A stretch of DNA of 64,000 nucleotides from contig NZ_JAMXMC010000010.1 in assembly GCF_024055665.1 (NCBI RefSeq), positions 62,001 to 126,000 of the forward strand, given 5' to 3'. How positions within the stretch are numbered: position 1 is the first letter of the stretch; each line of letters opens with the position of its first letter. This DNA is from Ideonella oryzae (lineage in GTDB: Bacteria > Pseudomonadota > Gammaproteobacteria > Burkholderiales > Burkholderiaceae_C). Under the pieces are notes generated by a model. That model ran no database searches. It was not told the origin of the DNA and saw nothing but the letters and a program-made list of their open reading frames with translations. A program made the position numbers and the translations under genes. Positions 24,626 through 34,358 of the stretch are shown piece by piece.

Positions 24626-27211
24626 TCACTCGGCCGCTCGGCGCAGCGTCTCCATCACCGGCCGGCGCAACACCTCGCGCAGGCCCCACCAGCCGGCGGC
24701 CAGCGCCAGCAGCGCCCCGGCCACCATGCCCAGCAGCGGCACCCAGGGCGCGGCCGTCCAGCTGAACTCGAAGACGAAGCGCGCCAGCGCCCAGCCCACG
24801 GCCACCGCGCCGAGCGTGGCCAGCCCCCCGGCCAGCGCGCCCACGCCCAGCAGCTCGGCCCGCTGCACCCGGGCCAGCAGCCGGCTGCTGGCGCCACAGG
24901 CCCGCATCACCGCGTACTCGTGGGCCCGGGCCTCGCGGGTGGCACCCAGCGCGGCGAACAGCACCACCAGGCCCGCCGCCACGCTGAACACGAACAGGTA
25001 CTGCACCGCGCGGATCACCTCGTCGATCACCGCCTGCACCTGGGCCAGGGTGGCCGTCACGTCGATGGCGGTGATGTTGGGAAAGCGCTGGGTCAGGACG
25101 TTGTCAAAGCCCTTGCGCGCCGGGGCCTTGAAGGCCGCGATGTAGGTGGCCGGCAGATCCGGCATCTCGGCCTGCGGAAACATCACGAAGAAGTTGACCC
25201 GCATCGAGCCCCAATCCACCTTGCGCAGACTGGTCACCCGCCCTTCCACCGTCTGGCCGGTGATGTCGAAGCGCAGCCGGTCGCCCAGCTTCAGCCCCAG
25301 CTTCTCAGCCAGGCCGGCCTCCACGCTCAGGCCGTCCTTTTCACCTGCTTGCCAGCGGCCGGCCGCCAGCAGGTTGTGCGGCGGCACCTGGGCCGCATGG
25401 CTGAGGTTGAACTCGCGCTCCACCAGGCGACGCGCCTCGTCGTTGGCGGCGTAGCGCGGGCCGACCTCGGTGCCGTTGATGGTGAGCAGCCGACCGCGGA
25501 TCATCGGGTACCAGTCGTAGCCCCGCACCCCGGCGCCATCGAGCATGGCCCGGAAGTCGGCCGCCTGGTCGGGCTGGATGTTGATGACGAAGCGGTTGGG
25601 CGCATCCGGCGGCGTGGCCTGGCGCCAGCTGTTGATCAGGTCGGTGCGCAGCAGCACCAGCAGGGCCAGGGCCATCAGCCCGACCGACAGGGCCGAGACC
25701 TGCAGCATGGTGAAGCCCGGGCGCGCGGCCACCTGCCGCGTGGCGATGACCAGCCAGTCCGGCGCGCCGGCCCCGGGCACCAGCCGGCCCAGCAGCTTGA
25801 CCGCCACCCAGGACAGGGCCGCGAACAGCGCCAGCGCGGCCGCAAAGCCACCCACGGCGATGCCGCCCAGGGTCAGGTCGCGCGCCACCACGACCAGCAG
25901 GGCGCCAAAGGCCAGCGCCGCCGCCCCCAACACCCCGGCCGAGGCAGGACGGATGCTGCCCATCTCCCGCCTCAACACCCGCAGCGGCGGCACCTGGGCC
26001 AGCTGCAGCACCGGCGGCACGCCAAAGCCCATCAGCAGCGTCAGCCCCACGCCCAGGCCCAGCAGGGCTGGCCAGACGGTGGGCGGCGGCAGGCTGGCCG
26101 GGATCAGGTCGGCCAGCAGGGTGACGAACAGCAGGTGCAGGCCCGCGCCCAGCAGCACCCCGGCCAGGCTGCCGCCCAGGCCCAGGGCCGCGAACTCGCC
26201 CAGATAGACCGCCGCGATGCGCCGCTGCGACAAGCCCAGCACGCGCAGCATGGCGCAGTCGTCCAGGTGGCGCTGGGCAAAGTCGCGTGCGGCAATGGCC
26301 ACCGCCACCGCCGACAGCAGCGCGGCCAGCAGGGCCACCAGGTTCAGGAACTTGCTGGCCCGGTCCAGCGTCTGGCGCATCTCGGGCCGACCGCTCTCCA
26401 GCGTGTCCAGGCGCACGCCGCGCGCGCCCTCGGCTTTCAGGATGCCGCGCACCCACTGGGTGTAGCGGGCCAGGGCCCGGGCCTGGGCAGGCTCGGCCGC
26501 CACCAGCACCCGGTAGGCCACCCGGCTGGCCGGCTGGATCAGGCCGGTCGCAGGCAGATCTTCCTCGCGCAGCATCACCCGCGGCGCGAAAGATTGGAAG
26601 CCGGTGCCCCGGTCCGGCTCGGTGGCGATCAGCCCGCCGATGCGCAAACGGGCGTCGCCCAGCAGCAGGTCCTGCCCCACCTTCAGCCCCAGGGCCTCGG
26701 TGACGGCCGCATCCACCCAGACCTGGCCCTGGGGAGGCGCTCCCGCGCTGCGCGGCGGGGCCTCGGGCCCGTCCATCAGGCCCAGGCGACCGCGCAGCGG
26801 GTAGTTGGCACTCACCGCCTTGACCGAAACGAGGCGGGTGGCCCCACCCTGGGCTTCGTCCGCCCGCGCCATGCTGGGAAACACCGCGTTGCTGCCCACG
26901 GCCAGGCCGGCCTTGCGGGCCTGCGCGGCCAGCTCGGCCGGCAACGGCTGGTCGCCCCGCACCACCAGGTCGCCGCCCAGCAGCTGGGCCGCATCGCGCT
27001 GCAGCCCGCCCTGCAGCCGGTCGGCGAAGAAGCCCACTGCGGTCAGCGCGGCCACCGCCAGCACCACCGCGGCCAGCACCAGGCGCAGCTCGCCAGCACG
27101 AAAGTCCAGCCACAGCTGGCGTGCAGCCAGGCGCCACAGGCCGGGAGGCGTGGCAGCGGCGGAGGGCGGGACGGTGTCCGGAACAGCGGGAGACGGCTCG
27201 GCGGCATGCAT
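24626..27211 (-). CDS. FtsX-family ABC permease (YbbP-like)
   Basis: From the ATG at 27209-27211 it encodes 861 residues; the frame remains open beyond, but the extension is unlikely. Membrane segments cluster at the N-terminus (about 40-62), in the middle (LVALLAALLSAVAVAIAARD and others) and at the C-terminus, separated by large periplasmic MacB-PCD-like regions, as in E. coli YbbP (about 800 residues). YbbP-type permeases pair with the ATPase YbbA; no such gene adjoins here, so the partner would be encoded elsewhere. The substrate is unknown. It is convergent with cheW and divergent from the dpp operon. Confidence 0.75.
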   Translation of the reverse strand: MHAAEPSPAVPDTVPPSAAATPPGLWRLAARQLWLDFRAGELRLVLAAVVLAVAALTAVGFFADRLQGGLQRDAAQLLGGDLVVRGDQPLPAELAAQARKAGLAVGSNAVFPSMARADEAQGGATRLVSVKAVSANYPLRGRLGLMDGPEAPPRSAGAPPQGQVWVDAAVTEALGLKVGQDLLLGDARLRIGGLIATEPDRGTGFQSFAPRVMLREEDLPATGLIQPASRVAYRVLVAAEPAQARALARYTQWVRGILKAEGARGVRLDTLESGRPEMRQTLDRASKFLNLVALLAALLSAVAVAIAARDFAQRHLDDCAMLRVLGLSQRRIAAVYLGEFAALGLGGSLAGVLLGAGLHLLFVTLLADLIPASLPPPTVWPALLGLGVGLTLLMGFGVPPVLQLAQVPPLRVLRREMGSIRPASAGVLGAAALAFGALLVVVARDLTLGGIAVGGFAAALALFAALSWVAVKLLGRLVPGAGAPDWLVIATRQVAARPGFTMLQVSALSVGLMALALLVLLRTDLINSWRQATPPDAPNRFVINIQPDQAADFRAMLDGAGVRGYDWYPMIRGRLLTINGTEVGPRYAANDEARRLVEREFNLSHAAQVPPHNLLAAGRWQAGEKDGLSVEAGLAEKLGLKLGDRLRFDITGQTVEGRVTSLRKVDWGSMRVNFFVMFPQAEMPDLPATYIAAFKAPARKGFDNVLTQRFPNITAIDVTATLAQVQAVIDEVIRAVQYLFVFSVAAGLVVLFAALGATREARAHEYAVMRACGASSRLLARVQRAELLGVGALAGGLATLGAVAVGWALARFVFEFSWTAAPWVPLLGMVAGALLALAAGWWGLREVLRRPVMETLRRAAE

Positions 27212-27431
27212 GGACGCGACGGTACACGATCGCCTGTGACCCTCTTGTTCCTCCCGACAAACCCGAGGACGACCGTGGCAGGGGCCCAGAACTTGCATAT
27301 GCTTGCGACCTTGTTTGCGTTGACCCCGGGGCGGGCTGCTTCCGAACCGGAGCAGAATGCCCCCGCAACGCCGGGCCGCTCCGATGGGAGCCGCCCGCAT
27401 CCGACGGCACAACTGTCCTGGAGAAACCTGC

Positions 27432-29033
27432 ATGAGCGTGAACCGTCCGACCCTGCGGTCGGCCCTGGCCTTGGCGGCCCTGCTGGCCTGCGGCGCCGCC
27501 GCCAGCGCCAAGACCCTCGTCTACTGCGCCGAGGGCTCGCCCGAGAACTTCACCCCGGCCCTCAACACCACGGGCACCAGCTTCGACGCGGCCAAGCCCG
27601 TCTATGACCACCTGACCCAGTTCGCCCGCGGCACCACCCAGGTGGAGCCCGGCCTGGCCGAAAGCTGGACGGTCTCACCCGACAGCAAGGTCTTCACCTT
27701 CAAGCTGCGCAAGGGCGTGAAGTTCCACAGCGGCGTCAATGGCTTCACCCCCACCCGCGACTTCAACGCCGACGACGTGGTCTGGAGCTTCGAGCGCCAG
27801 TGGAAGCCCGAGCATCCCTATGCCAAGGTGTCCGGCGGCAAGTACGACTACTTCGCTGACATGGGCCTGAAGGACGACCTGGTCTCGATAGAGAAGCTCG
27901 ACCCCTACACCGTGCGCCTCACGTTGAAGAAGCCCAACGTGACCATGCTGGCCAACCTGGCCATGGACTTCGCCGCCATCCATTCGGCCGAGTACGCCGA
28001 CTTCCTGGCCAAGGGCAACCGCAAGGAGCAGTTCGACCAGGTCCCGGTGGGCACCGGCCCCTTCCAGTTCGTGGCCTACCAGAAGGACGCGGTCATCCGC
28101 TACAAGGCCAATCCGGCCTACTGGGGCGAGAAGGCCAAGGTCGATGCCCTGGTCTTCGCCATCACCACCGACCCGACGGCCCGCTATTCCAAGCTCAAGG
28201 CCGGCGAGTGCCATGTGAGCGCCTACCCGCGCCCGGCCGATCTGCCCGAGATGCAGAAGGACCCACTGCTGAAGGTCATCAGCATGCCGGGCCTGAACAT
28301 CGGCTACTGGGCCTTCAACGTCCAGAAGCCGCCACTGGACAAGAAGGAAGTGCGCCAGGCCCTGACGATGGCCATCGACAAGGCCGCCCTCCTGAAGGAC
28401 GTCTACATGGGCGCCGGCACCGCCGCGGTCAACTTCATCCCGCCGACCATGGCCGCCTTCAACAGCACGGTCAAGGACTACCCCTACGACCCCGCCAAGG
28501 CCAAGGCCCTGCTGGCCAAGGCCGGCGTGAAGACGCCGCTGGACCTCGACCTCTGGTACATGCCGGTGCAGCGCCCCTACAACCCCAATGCCAAGCGCAT
28601 GGCCGAGATGATGCAGGCCGACCTGGCCAAGATCGGCGTCAACGCCAAGCTGGTGACCTACGAATGGGGCGAGTACCGCAAGCGCCTGCAGCAGGGCGAG
28701 CCGATGACGGCCCTGTTCGGCTGGAACGGCGACAACGGCGACCCGGACAACTTCTTCTTCCTGCACGGCTGCGACGCGGCCCGCCCGGGGGGCAACAACA
28801 TCTCCAAGTGGTGCGACAAGGCCTATGACGCCAAGCTCACCCAGGCCCGCACCCTGACCGACGCCAAGGCCCGCACCAAGCTCTACCAGGAGATGCAGGT
28901 CATGGAACACGACGCCCAGCCCGACGACAAGATCGCCCACTCGGTGGTCTTCGAGGTCCTGCGCAAGGAGGTCGTCGGCTACAAGCAGAGCCCCTTCAAC
29001 ACCCACCAGTTCAATGGTGTGGAACTGAAGTGA
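27432..29033 (+). CDS. dppA: Dipeptide/oligopeptide ABC transporter substrate-binding protein
   Basis: 533 residues from ATG 27432, chosen because the next residues form a signal peptide (SALALAALLACGAAASA, cleavage about 25). It belongs to solute-binding family 5, with TLVYCAEGSPENF at the mature start, the DYPYDPAKAKALLAKAG block and the FFFLHGCD region. The resemblance to DppA is good, but such proteins can also take haem, nickel-peptides or other solutes. SD CTGGAGAAA precedes the start. It heads the dppA-livK-like-dppBCDF operon; a hairpin follows its stop. Confidence 0.85.
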   Translation: MSVNRPTLRSALALAALLACGAAASAKTLVYCAEGSPENFTPALNTTGTSFDAAKPVYDHLTQFARGTTQVEPGLAESWTVSPDSKVFTFKLRKGVKFHSGVNGFTPTRDFNADDVVWSFERQWKPEHPYAKVSGGKYDYFADMGLKDDLVSIEKLDPYTVRLTLKKPNVTMLANLAMDFAAIHSAEYADFLAKGNRKEQFDQVPVGTGPFQFVAYQKDAVIRYKANPAYWGEKAKVDALVFAITTDPTARYSKLKAGECHVSAYPRPADLPEMQKDPLLKVISMPGLNIGYWAFNVQKPPLDKKEVRQALTMAIDKAALLKDVYMGAGTAAVNFIPPTMAAFNSTVKDYPYDPAKAKALLAKAGVKTPLDLDLWYMPVQRPYNPNAKRMAEMMQADLAKIGVNAKLVTYEWGEYRKRLQQGEPMTALFGWNGDNGDPDNFFFLHGCDAARPGGNNISKWCDKAYDAKLTQARTLTDAKARTKLYQEMQVMEHDAQPDDKIAHSVVFEVLRKEVVGYKQSPFNTHQFNGVELK

Positions 29034-29068
29034 GCGCCCAGTCCTGACCCCGTCTCTCGGCTGATTCA

Positions 29069-29106
29069 CGGCACGCCGGCCTCCCCCGGCGTGCCGCTGC
29101 CGTTTT
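29069..29106 (+). terminator. Hairpin after dppA, terminator or attenuator
   Basis: CGGCACGCCGG (29069-29079) pairs perfectly with CCGGCGTGCCG (29086-29096); a short T-run (29103-29106) follows after six bases. Such hairpins after binding-protein genes often lower expression of the downstream permease genes while leaving the binding protein abundant. Confidence 0.6.
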
Positions 29107-29134
29107 CCGCATCACCCACCCTTCCCGCACCACC

Positions 29135-30295
29135 ATGAATTTCCGTCTTCGCCGCCTGCTGACTGGCAGCGCCCTGCTCGGCCTGGCCACCGGCCTGGGC
29201 ACCCTGCTCAGTGCCTGCCAGCCCGTGCCTGACACCCTCAAGATCGGCGTGGCCCAGCCGCTCACCGGCCCGCTGGGTACCCTGGGCCAGGACATGGTGG
29301 ACGGCGCCCGCATGGCCGTCGAGGACCTCAACAAGGAGGGCTTCAAGGTCGACGGCAAGGTGGTGAAGTTCGAGATCGTCACCGGGGACGACAAGTCCGA
29401 CCCCGAGACGGGCAAGAAGGTCGCCCAGCAGATGATCGACCAGGGCGTGGTGGCTGTCATCGGCCACCTCAATTCCGGCGTCAGCATGGCCGCCGCGCCG
29501 GTCTATGCCGCGAAGATGATCCCGCAGCTGGCCATCTCGACCAAGCCCGAATACACCCAGATGGGCCTGCCCACCACCTTCCGCCTGGTGGCCAGCGATG
29601 CACTGCAGTCCAAGGCCATGGGCGCCTTCGCCGCCCAGCTGCCGGGCGGCCCGCACCACTTTGCGGTGGTGGACGACGCCACGCCCTATGGCAAGGGCCT
29701 GGCCCAGTCCGCCAAGGCGCAGCTGACCGCCCGCCAGCGCGAGGTGGTGCTGGAGATGTCGCTCGACGCCAAGACCACCGACTTCGCCAAGCTCATCGAG
29801 GCCCTCAAGGCGAAGAAGGCCGACGTGCTGGTCACCACCCTGGCCGACTTCCAGGTGCTGGCCCTGGCCGACCAGCTGGCCGCGGCCGGCGTGAAGCTGT
29901 CCATCGTCGGCGGCGACACCATCAAGACCCCGGCCATGGCCAAGGCCAACCCGGCGGCCGGCAAGATCTACGCGACCTCGCCCATCATCGGCGTGGACGA
30001 GTTCCTGGGTGGCAAGGCCTTCCTGACCCGCTACCGCGCCAAGTTCAACCACGACCCGGTCTACGGCGGCCATTACGCCTACGATGCGGTGTATGTGCTG
30101 GCCGCGGCCATCCGCCAGGCCAAGAGCGTGGACGGCGAAAAGTTGGTGGCCGCCCTGAAGACGGTGGACCCGCTGGCCCCGGTGACCAGCAGCATGCGCT
30201 TTGCCGACTCGGGCGAGCAGCGCTACGGCGTGGTCAGCGTCTACGAGATCAACAACGGCGACTGGTTCCTGCTGACCCGCAGCGACAACTGGTGA
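29135..30295 (+). CDS. LivK-type (Peripla_BP_6) substrate-binding lipoprotein within the dpp operon
   Basis: 386 residues with an N-terminal lipoprotein signal (LSAC at the cysteine near residue 28), then a type I periplasmic fold of the branched-chain amino acid class (IGVAQPLTGPLGTLGQDMVDGARMAVED; later SIVGGDTIKTPA and YAYDAVYVLAAAI). Its family normally serves LivHMGF transporters. Here it lies between dppA and dppB, so it may feed the Dpp permease, act as a sensor, or be an independent receptor. No Liv permease gene is in the window. Confidence 0.85.
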   Translation: MNFRLRRLLTGSALLGLATGLGTLLSACQPVPDTLKIGVAQPLTGPLGTLGQDMVDGARMAVEDLNKEGFKVDGKVVKFEIVTGDDKSDPETGKKVAQQMIDQGVVAVIGHLNSGVSMAAAPVYAAKMIPQLAISTKPEYTQMGLPTTFRLVASDALQSKAMGAFAAQLPGGPHHFAVVDDATPYGKGLAQSAKAQLTARQREVVLEMSLDAKTTDFAKLIEALKAKKADVLVTTLADFQVLALADQLAAAGVKLSIVGGDTIKTPAMAKANPAAGKIYATSPIIGVDEFLGGKAFLTRYRAKFNHDPVYGGHYAYDAVYVLAAAIRQAKSVDGEKLVAALKTVDPLAPVTSSMRFADSGEQRYGVVSVYEINNGDWFLLTRSDNW

Positions 30296-30299
30296 GCTG

Positions 30300-31310
30300 A
30301 TGTTCCGCTTCCTCTGGCGCCGGCTGGCGCTCACCATCCCGACCTTCTTCGCGCTGATGTTCGTCACCTTCGTGGCGATCCGGCTGGTGCCGGGCGACCC
30401 GGTGGAGGTGCGGGTGGGCGAGCGGGGCATCAGCCCCGAGCGCCTGGCCTACTTCCGCCATGAGCTGGGCCTGGACCAGCCCGTCTGGAAGCAGTTCCTG
30501 GACTATGTGTGGCAGCTGCTGCACGGCGACTTCGGCACCTCGCTGGCCACCAACCAGAAGGTGCTCACCGAGTTCGCCACCCTGTTTCCGGCCACGCTGG
30601 AACTGAGCCTGTTCGCCATGCTCTTTGCCGCGCTGATCGGCCTGCCGGCCGGCGCCATCGCCGCGGCCAAGCGCGGCAGCCTGTACGACCAGACCCTGAT
30701 GGGCCTGTCGGTGACCGGCTATTCCATGCCCATCTTCTGGTGGGGCCTGCTGCTCATCATGTACGTGGGCGAGCGCTGGGGCCTGACCCCGGTGTCCGGC
30801 CGCATCGACCTGATCAACTTCTATTTCGAGCCGGTGACCGGCTTCATGGTGATCGACGCCTGGCTCTCAGGCCAGCCCGGCGCGGTGTGGGATGCGATCC
30901 ACCACCTGATCCTGCCCGGCGTGGTGCTGGGCACCATCCCGCTGGCGGTCATCGCCCGCATGACCCGCTCGGCCATGCTGGAGGTGCTGTCCGAGGACTA
31001 TGTGCGCACCGCCCGCGCCAAGGGCCTGCCGGCCTGGCGGGTGGTGGGCCTGCATGCGCTGCGCAACGCGCTGATCCCGGTGGTCACCGTCATCGGCCTG
31101 CAGGTGGGCGCGCTGATGGCCGGCGCGGTGCTGACCGAAACCATCTTCTCCTGGCCCGGCATCGGCAAGTGGCTGATCGAGTCGATCTCCCGGCGCGACT
31201 ACCCGGCCCTGCAGGGCGGCGTGATGCTGGTCTCCGGCGTGGTCATCCTCGTCAACCTGGTGGTCGACCTGACCTACGGCCTCATCAACCCCCGCATCCG
31301 CCATGCGTGA
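30300..31310 (+). CDS. dppB: Dipeptide ABC transporter permease DppB
   Basis: A 336-residue inner-membrane permease with six predicted helices and a long second loop, the N-terminal TFFALMFVTFVAIRLVPGDPV typical of DppB/OppB, and the EAA loop RTARAKGLP. It starts 4 bases after the preceding stop and overlaps dppC by 8 bases, indicating a coupled operon. It pairs with DppC to form the pore; DppD and DppF supply ATPase activity. Confidence 0.93.
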   Translation: MFRFLWRRLALTIPTFFALMFVTFVAIRLVPGDPVEVRVGERGISPERLAYFRHELGLDQPVWKQFLDYVWQLLHGDFGTSLATNQKVLTEFATLFPATLELSLFAMLFAALIGLPAGAIAAAKRGSLYDQTLMGLSVTGYSMPIFWWGLLLIMYVGERWGLTPVSGRIDLINFYFEPVTGFMVIDAWLSGQPGAVWDAIHHLILPGVVLGTIPLAVIARMTRSAMLEVLSEDYVRTARAKGLPAWRVVGLHALRNALIPVVTVIGLQVGALMAGAVLTETIFSWPGIGKWLIESISRRDYPALQGGVMLVSGVVILVNLVVDLTYGLINPRIRHA

Positions 31311-32172
31311 CACCCATCCCCTGGCGGACTTCTGGTTCGCCTTCCGCGAAAACCGCGGTGCCGTGGCCGGCCTGGCCGTGGTGCTGACCGTGGTGTTGCT
31401 GGCGATCTTCGCGCCGCTCATCGCCCCCTACGACCCCGACGCCCAGTTCCGCGACGCCATCCGCGCCGCGCCGGTCTGGGAGCCCAGCGGCAGCACCCGC
31501 TTCCTGCTGGGCACCGACAGCCTGGGCCGCGACCTGCTCACCCGCCTGATCTACGGCGCGCGGGTTTCGCTGTTCATCGGCCTGTCGGTGATGGGCGTGT
31601 CCTTTGTCATCGGCGTGCTGCTGGGCCTGGCCTGCGTCAGCTTCGGCCCGGTGATGGACACCGTGATCACCCGCCTGATGGACCTGATCATGGCGGTGCC
31701 CAGCCTGGTGCTGGCCATCCTGGTCGTCGCCGTGCTGGGCCCCAGCCTGACCAACACCATCGTCGCCGTCACCATCGTCTACCTGCCGCGCTATGTGCGC
31801 CTCTTGCGTGCCTCGGCCCAGGCCGAGCTGGGCAAGGACTACGTGACCGCGGCCCGCGTGGGCGGGGTGGGCAAGGCCCGGCTGATGTTCCACACCGTGC
31901 TGCCCAATTGCCTGGCCCCGCTGATCGTGCAGGCCGCGCTGGGCGTGTCCGACGCCATCTTGGAGGCCGCCGCCCTGGGCTTTCTGGGCCTGGGCGCGCA
32001 GCCGCCCACCGCCGAGTGGGGCACCATGCTGGCCGATGCCCGCGAGTTCATTCGCTCCGAGCCCTGGCTGGTCACCCTGCCCGGCCTGGCCATCCTGATC
32101 ACCGTGGTCTCCATCAACCTGGCCGGCGACGGCCTGCGCGATGCGCTGGACCCCAAGATGAGAAAGACATGA
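31303..32172 (+). CDS. dppC: Dipeptide ABC transporter permease DppC
   Basis: A 289-residue permease with the OppC_N start (HPLADFWFAFRENRGAVAGLAVV), the block LLGTDSLGRDLLTRLIYGAR, and the EAA loop TAARVGGVGKARLMFHTVLPN. The start lies inside dppB. Its stop overlaps the dppD start (ATGA), so the operon is tightly coupled. It forms the translocation pore with DppB. Confidence 0.93.
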   Translation: MRDTHPLADFWFAFRENRGAVAGLAVVLTVVLLAIFAPLIAPYDPDAQFRDAIRAAPVWEPSGSTRFLLGTDSLGRDLLTRLIYGARVSLFIGLSVMGVSFVIGVLLGLACVSFGPVMDTVITRLMDLIMAVPSLVLAILVVAVLGPSLTNTIVAVTIVYLPRYVRLLRASAQAELGKDYVTAARVGGVGKARLMFHTVLPNCLAPLIVQAALGVSDAILEAAALGFLGLGAQPPTAEWGTMLADAREFIRSEPWLVTLPGLAILITVVSINLAGDGLRDALDPKMRKT

Positions 32173-33173
32173 GCGCGCCCCTGCTGGACATCTGCGGGCT
32201 GTCGGTCCGCTTCGCCACCCGCCGTGGCGCCTTCCAGGCCGTGGACGGCGTGGACCTGAGCGTCGCCCCCAACGAACTGCTGGCCATCGTCGGCGAATCC
32301 GGCTCGGGCAAGTCGGTGGCCATGCTGGCCATCATGGGCCTGCTGCCCTGGACGGCCACCGTCACGGCCGAGCACATGCGCTTTGACGGCCAGGATCTGC
32401 TCACCCTGACGCCCCGCCAGCGCCGCGCCCTGATCGGCAAGGACGTGGCCATGGTATTCCAGGAGCCGATGAGCTCGCTGAACCCCTGCTTTACCGTGGG
32501 CTGGCAGATCGGCGAGGCCCTGGCCCAGCACACCCCGCTGGGCCGGCGCGAACGCCAGGCCCGCGTCATCGCGCTGCTGGAACAGGTCGGCATCCCCGAC
32601 CCGGTGCGCCGCGCCCGCGCCTTTCCGCACCAGCTCTCGGGTGGCATGTGCCAGCGGGTGATGATCGCGATGGCGCTGGCCTGCAAGCCGCGCCTGCTGA
32701 TCGCCGACGAGCCCACCACCGCGCTGGACGTCACCATCCAGGCCCAGATCATGGACCTGCTGCAGACCCTGCGCCTCGACACCGGCATGGCCCTGGTGCT
32801 GATCACCCACGACCTGGGCGTGGTGGCCGAGGCCGCCGACCGGGTGGTGGTGCAGTACGCCGGCCGCGTGGTGGAGACGCAGCCCGCCGCCACGCTCTTC
32901 ACCCACCCGCACCACCCCTACACCCACGCCCTGCTGGCCGCCCTGCCCGAGCGCGCCACCGGCGCACGGCTGGAGGCCATCGACGGCGTGGTGCCCGGCC
33001 AGAGCGACCGGCCCGCCGGCTGCCTGTTCGCCCCGCGCTGCCGCTGGGCCAACGCGCATTGCCATGCTGTCAAGCCCCTGCCGGCCGATGCCGCCCTGGG
33101 CCGCGCGCTGTGCCACACCCCGCTGGACGACGCGGGCCAGCCCATTGCGCTGAACCTGGAGAACGCTGCATGA
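32169..33173 (+). CDS. dppD: Dipeptide ABC transporter ATP-binding protein DppD
   Basis: 334 residues from ATG 32169 (an open frame further upstream is a shadow of dppC). Walker A GESGSGKS, signature LSGGMCQRV, Walker B LLIADEPT and the D-loop are intact; the C-terminus has the oligopeptide-transporter extension (CLFAPRCRWANAHC, cysteine-rich as in DppD/OppD). It is cytosolic, bound to DppBC. It overlaps dppF (ATGA at 33170). Confidence 0.93.
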   Translation: MSAPLLDICGLSVRFATRRGAFQAVDGVDLSVAPNELLAIVGESGSGKSVAMLAIMGLLPWTATVTAEHMRFDGQDLLTLTPRQRRALIGKDVAMVFQEPMSSLNPCFTVGWQIGEALAQHTPLGRRERQARVIALLEQVGIPDPVRRARAFPHQLSGGMCQRVMIAMALACKPRLLIADEPTTALDVTIQAQIMDLLQTLRLDTGMALVLITHDLGVVAEAADRVVVQYAGRVVETQPAATLFTHPHHPYTHALLAALPERATGARLEAIDGVVPGQSDRPAGCLFAPRCRWANAHCHAVKPLPADAALGRALCHTPLDDAGQPIALNLENAA

Positions 33174-34156
33174 GCGCCGCTGCTGAAACCGCCGCGCCGG
33201 TCCTGGAGGCCCGCGAACTCCAGCGCCTCTACCCCGTGGCCCGCGGCCTGTTCAAGCCGCCCGCCACCGTGCATGCGCTCGACGGCGTCAGCTTCTCCTT
33301 GCAGGCCAGCCGCACCCTGGCCGTCGTGGGCGAGTCGGGCTGCGGCAAGTCCACGCTGGCCAAGCTGCTGACCATGATCGAGACGCCCACCGCCGGTCAG
33401 CTGCTGATCGACGGGCTGGACGTGGCCCAGGCCAATGCCGAGCGGCGCCGGGCCTTGCGCCGCCAGGTGCAGATCGTCTTCCAGAACCCCTACGGCTCGC
33501 TCAACCCGCGCCAGACCATCGGCCGCACGCTGATGGAGCCGCTGGAGGCCAATCAGGTCGGCACCTCGACCGAGCGCGAGGCCGCGGCCCGCGCCATGCT
33601 GGCCCGGGTGGGCCTGCGCGAAGAGGCTTTCGACCGCTACCCGCACATGTTCTCCGGCGGCCAGCGCCAGCGCGTGGCCATCGCCCGCGCACTGATGCTG
33701 CAGCCGCGCGTGCTGGTGCTGGACGAACCCGTGTCGGCGCTGGACGTGTCCATCCGCGCCCAGGTGCTCAACCTGCTGGCCGACCTGCAGCGCGAACTGG
33801 GCGTGGCCTACCTCTTCATCTCGCACGACCTGGGCGTGGTGCGCCACGTGGCCGACGAGGTGATGGTGATGTACCTGGGCCGCTGCGTGGAACGCGGCCC
33901 GCGCGACGCCGTGTTCGAGCACCCGCGCCACCCCTACACCCAGGCCCTGCTCTCGGCCACCCCCACGGTGGACCCGGCCCAGCGCCGCACCCGCGTCATC
34001 CTGCAGGGCGAACTGCCCTCGCCTATCGCCCGACCCAGCGGCTGCGGCTTCCGCACCCGCTGCCCGCTGGCCTTCGAACGCTGCACGGCGGAGGTGCCGG
34101 TGCTGGAAGACGGTAGGAACGGGCGGACCCAAGCAGCGTGCTGGGCGGCCGGCTGA
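33170..34156 (+). CDS. dppF: Dipeptide ABC transporter ATP-binding protein DppF
   Basis: 328 residues from ATG 33170. It begins with LQRLYPVARGLFK, typical of DppF/OppF, then Walker A GESGCGKS, signature FSGGQRQRVAI, Walker B VLVLDEPVSALD and a C-terminal cysteine motif (GCGFRTRCPLAFERC). It heterodimerises with DppD. Its gene is the last of the operon; a 202-base gap follows in which I see only the 5' region of the next gene. Confidence 0.93.
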   Translation: MSAAAETAAPVLEARELQRLYPVARGLFKPPATVHALDGVSFSLQASRTLAVVGESGCGKSTLAKLLTMIETPTAGQLLIDGLDVAQANAERRRALRRQVQIVFQNPYGSLNPRQTIGRTLMEPLEANQVGTSTEREAAARAMLARVGLREEAFDRYPHMFSGGQRQRVAIARALMLQPRVLVLDEPVSALDVSIRAQVLNLLADLQRELGVAYLFISHDLGVVRHVADEVMVMYLGRCVERGPRDAVFEHPRHPYTQALLSATPTVDPAQRRTRVILQGELPSPIARPSGCGFRTRCPLAFERCTAEVPVLEDGRNGRTQAACWAAG

Positions 34157-34358
34157 GAAAGCGCCGTCTGCGGGGTGCATGCGGGCGTGCCTTCTGCGGG
34201 CATCCCCTTCATTGATGAGGCGACGCAGCACCGCGGACACCCCGTCCACAGAACCCTTCACCGGGGGTGGTAGCGTGCGACGGGGCGTCACATTTTTTCA
34301 CCAACAGCAACGTCCTAGAAACATGGACGTGTCGATGGCGCCCGCCTTTGGAGTATTC

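Noticed and set aside
27264-27300. A sigma-54-like promoter upstream of dppA (TGGCA then TTGCA)
   Set aside because: The gap between elements is about 11 bases rather than the required 4-5, so the match is chance.
24626-27607. An 895-codon plus-strand open frame opposite the YbbP-like permease
   Set aside because: It is Gln/His/Arg/Gly-rich antisense composition, lacks an SD, and the minus-strand permease has membrane segments and family motifs.
29041-29106. An end-of-operon stop that would split dppA from the rest of the dpp operon
   Set aside because: The hairpin has only a weak, displaced T-run and all genes share orientation and short gaps, so partial attenuation is more likely than full termination.
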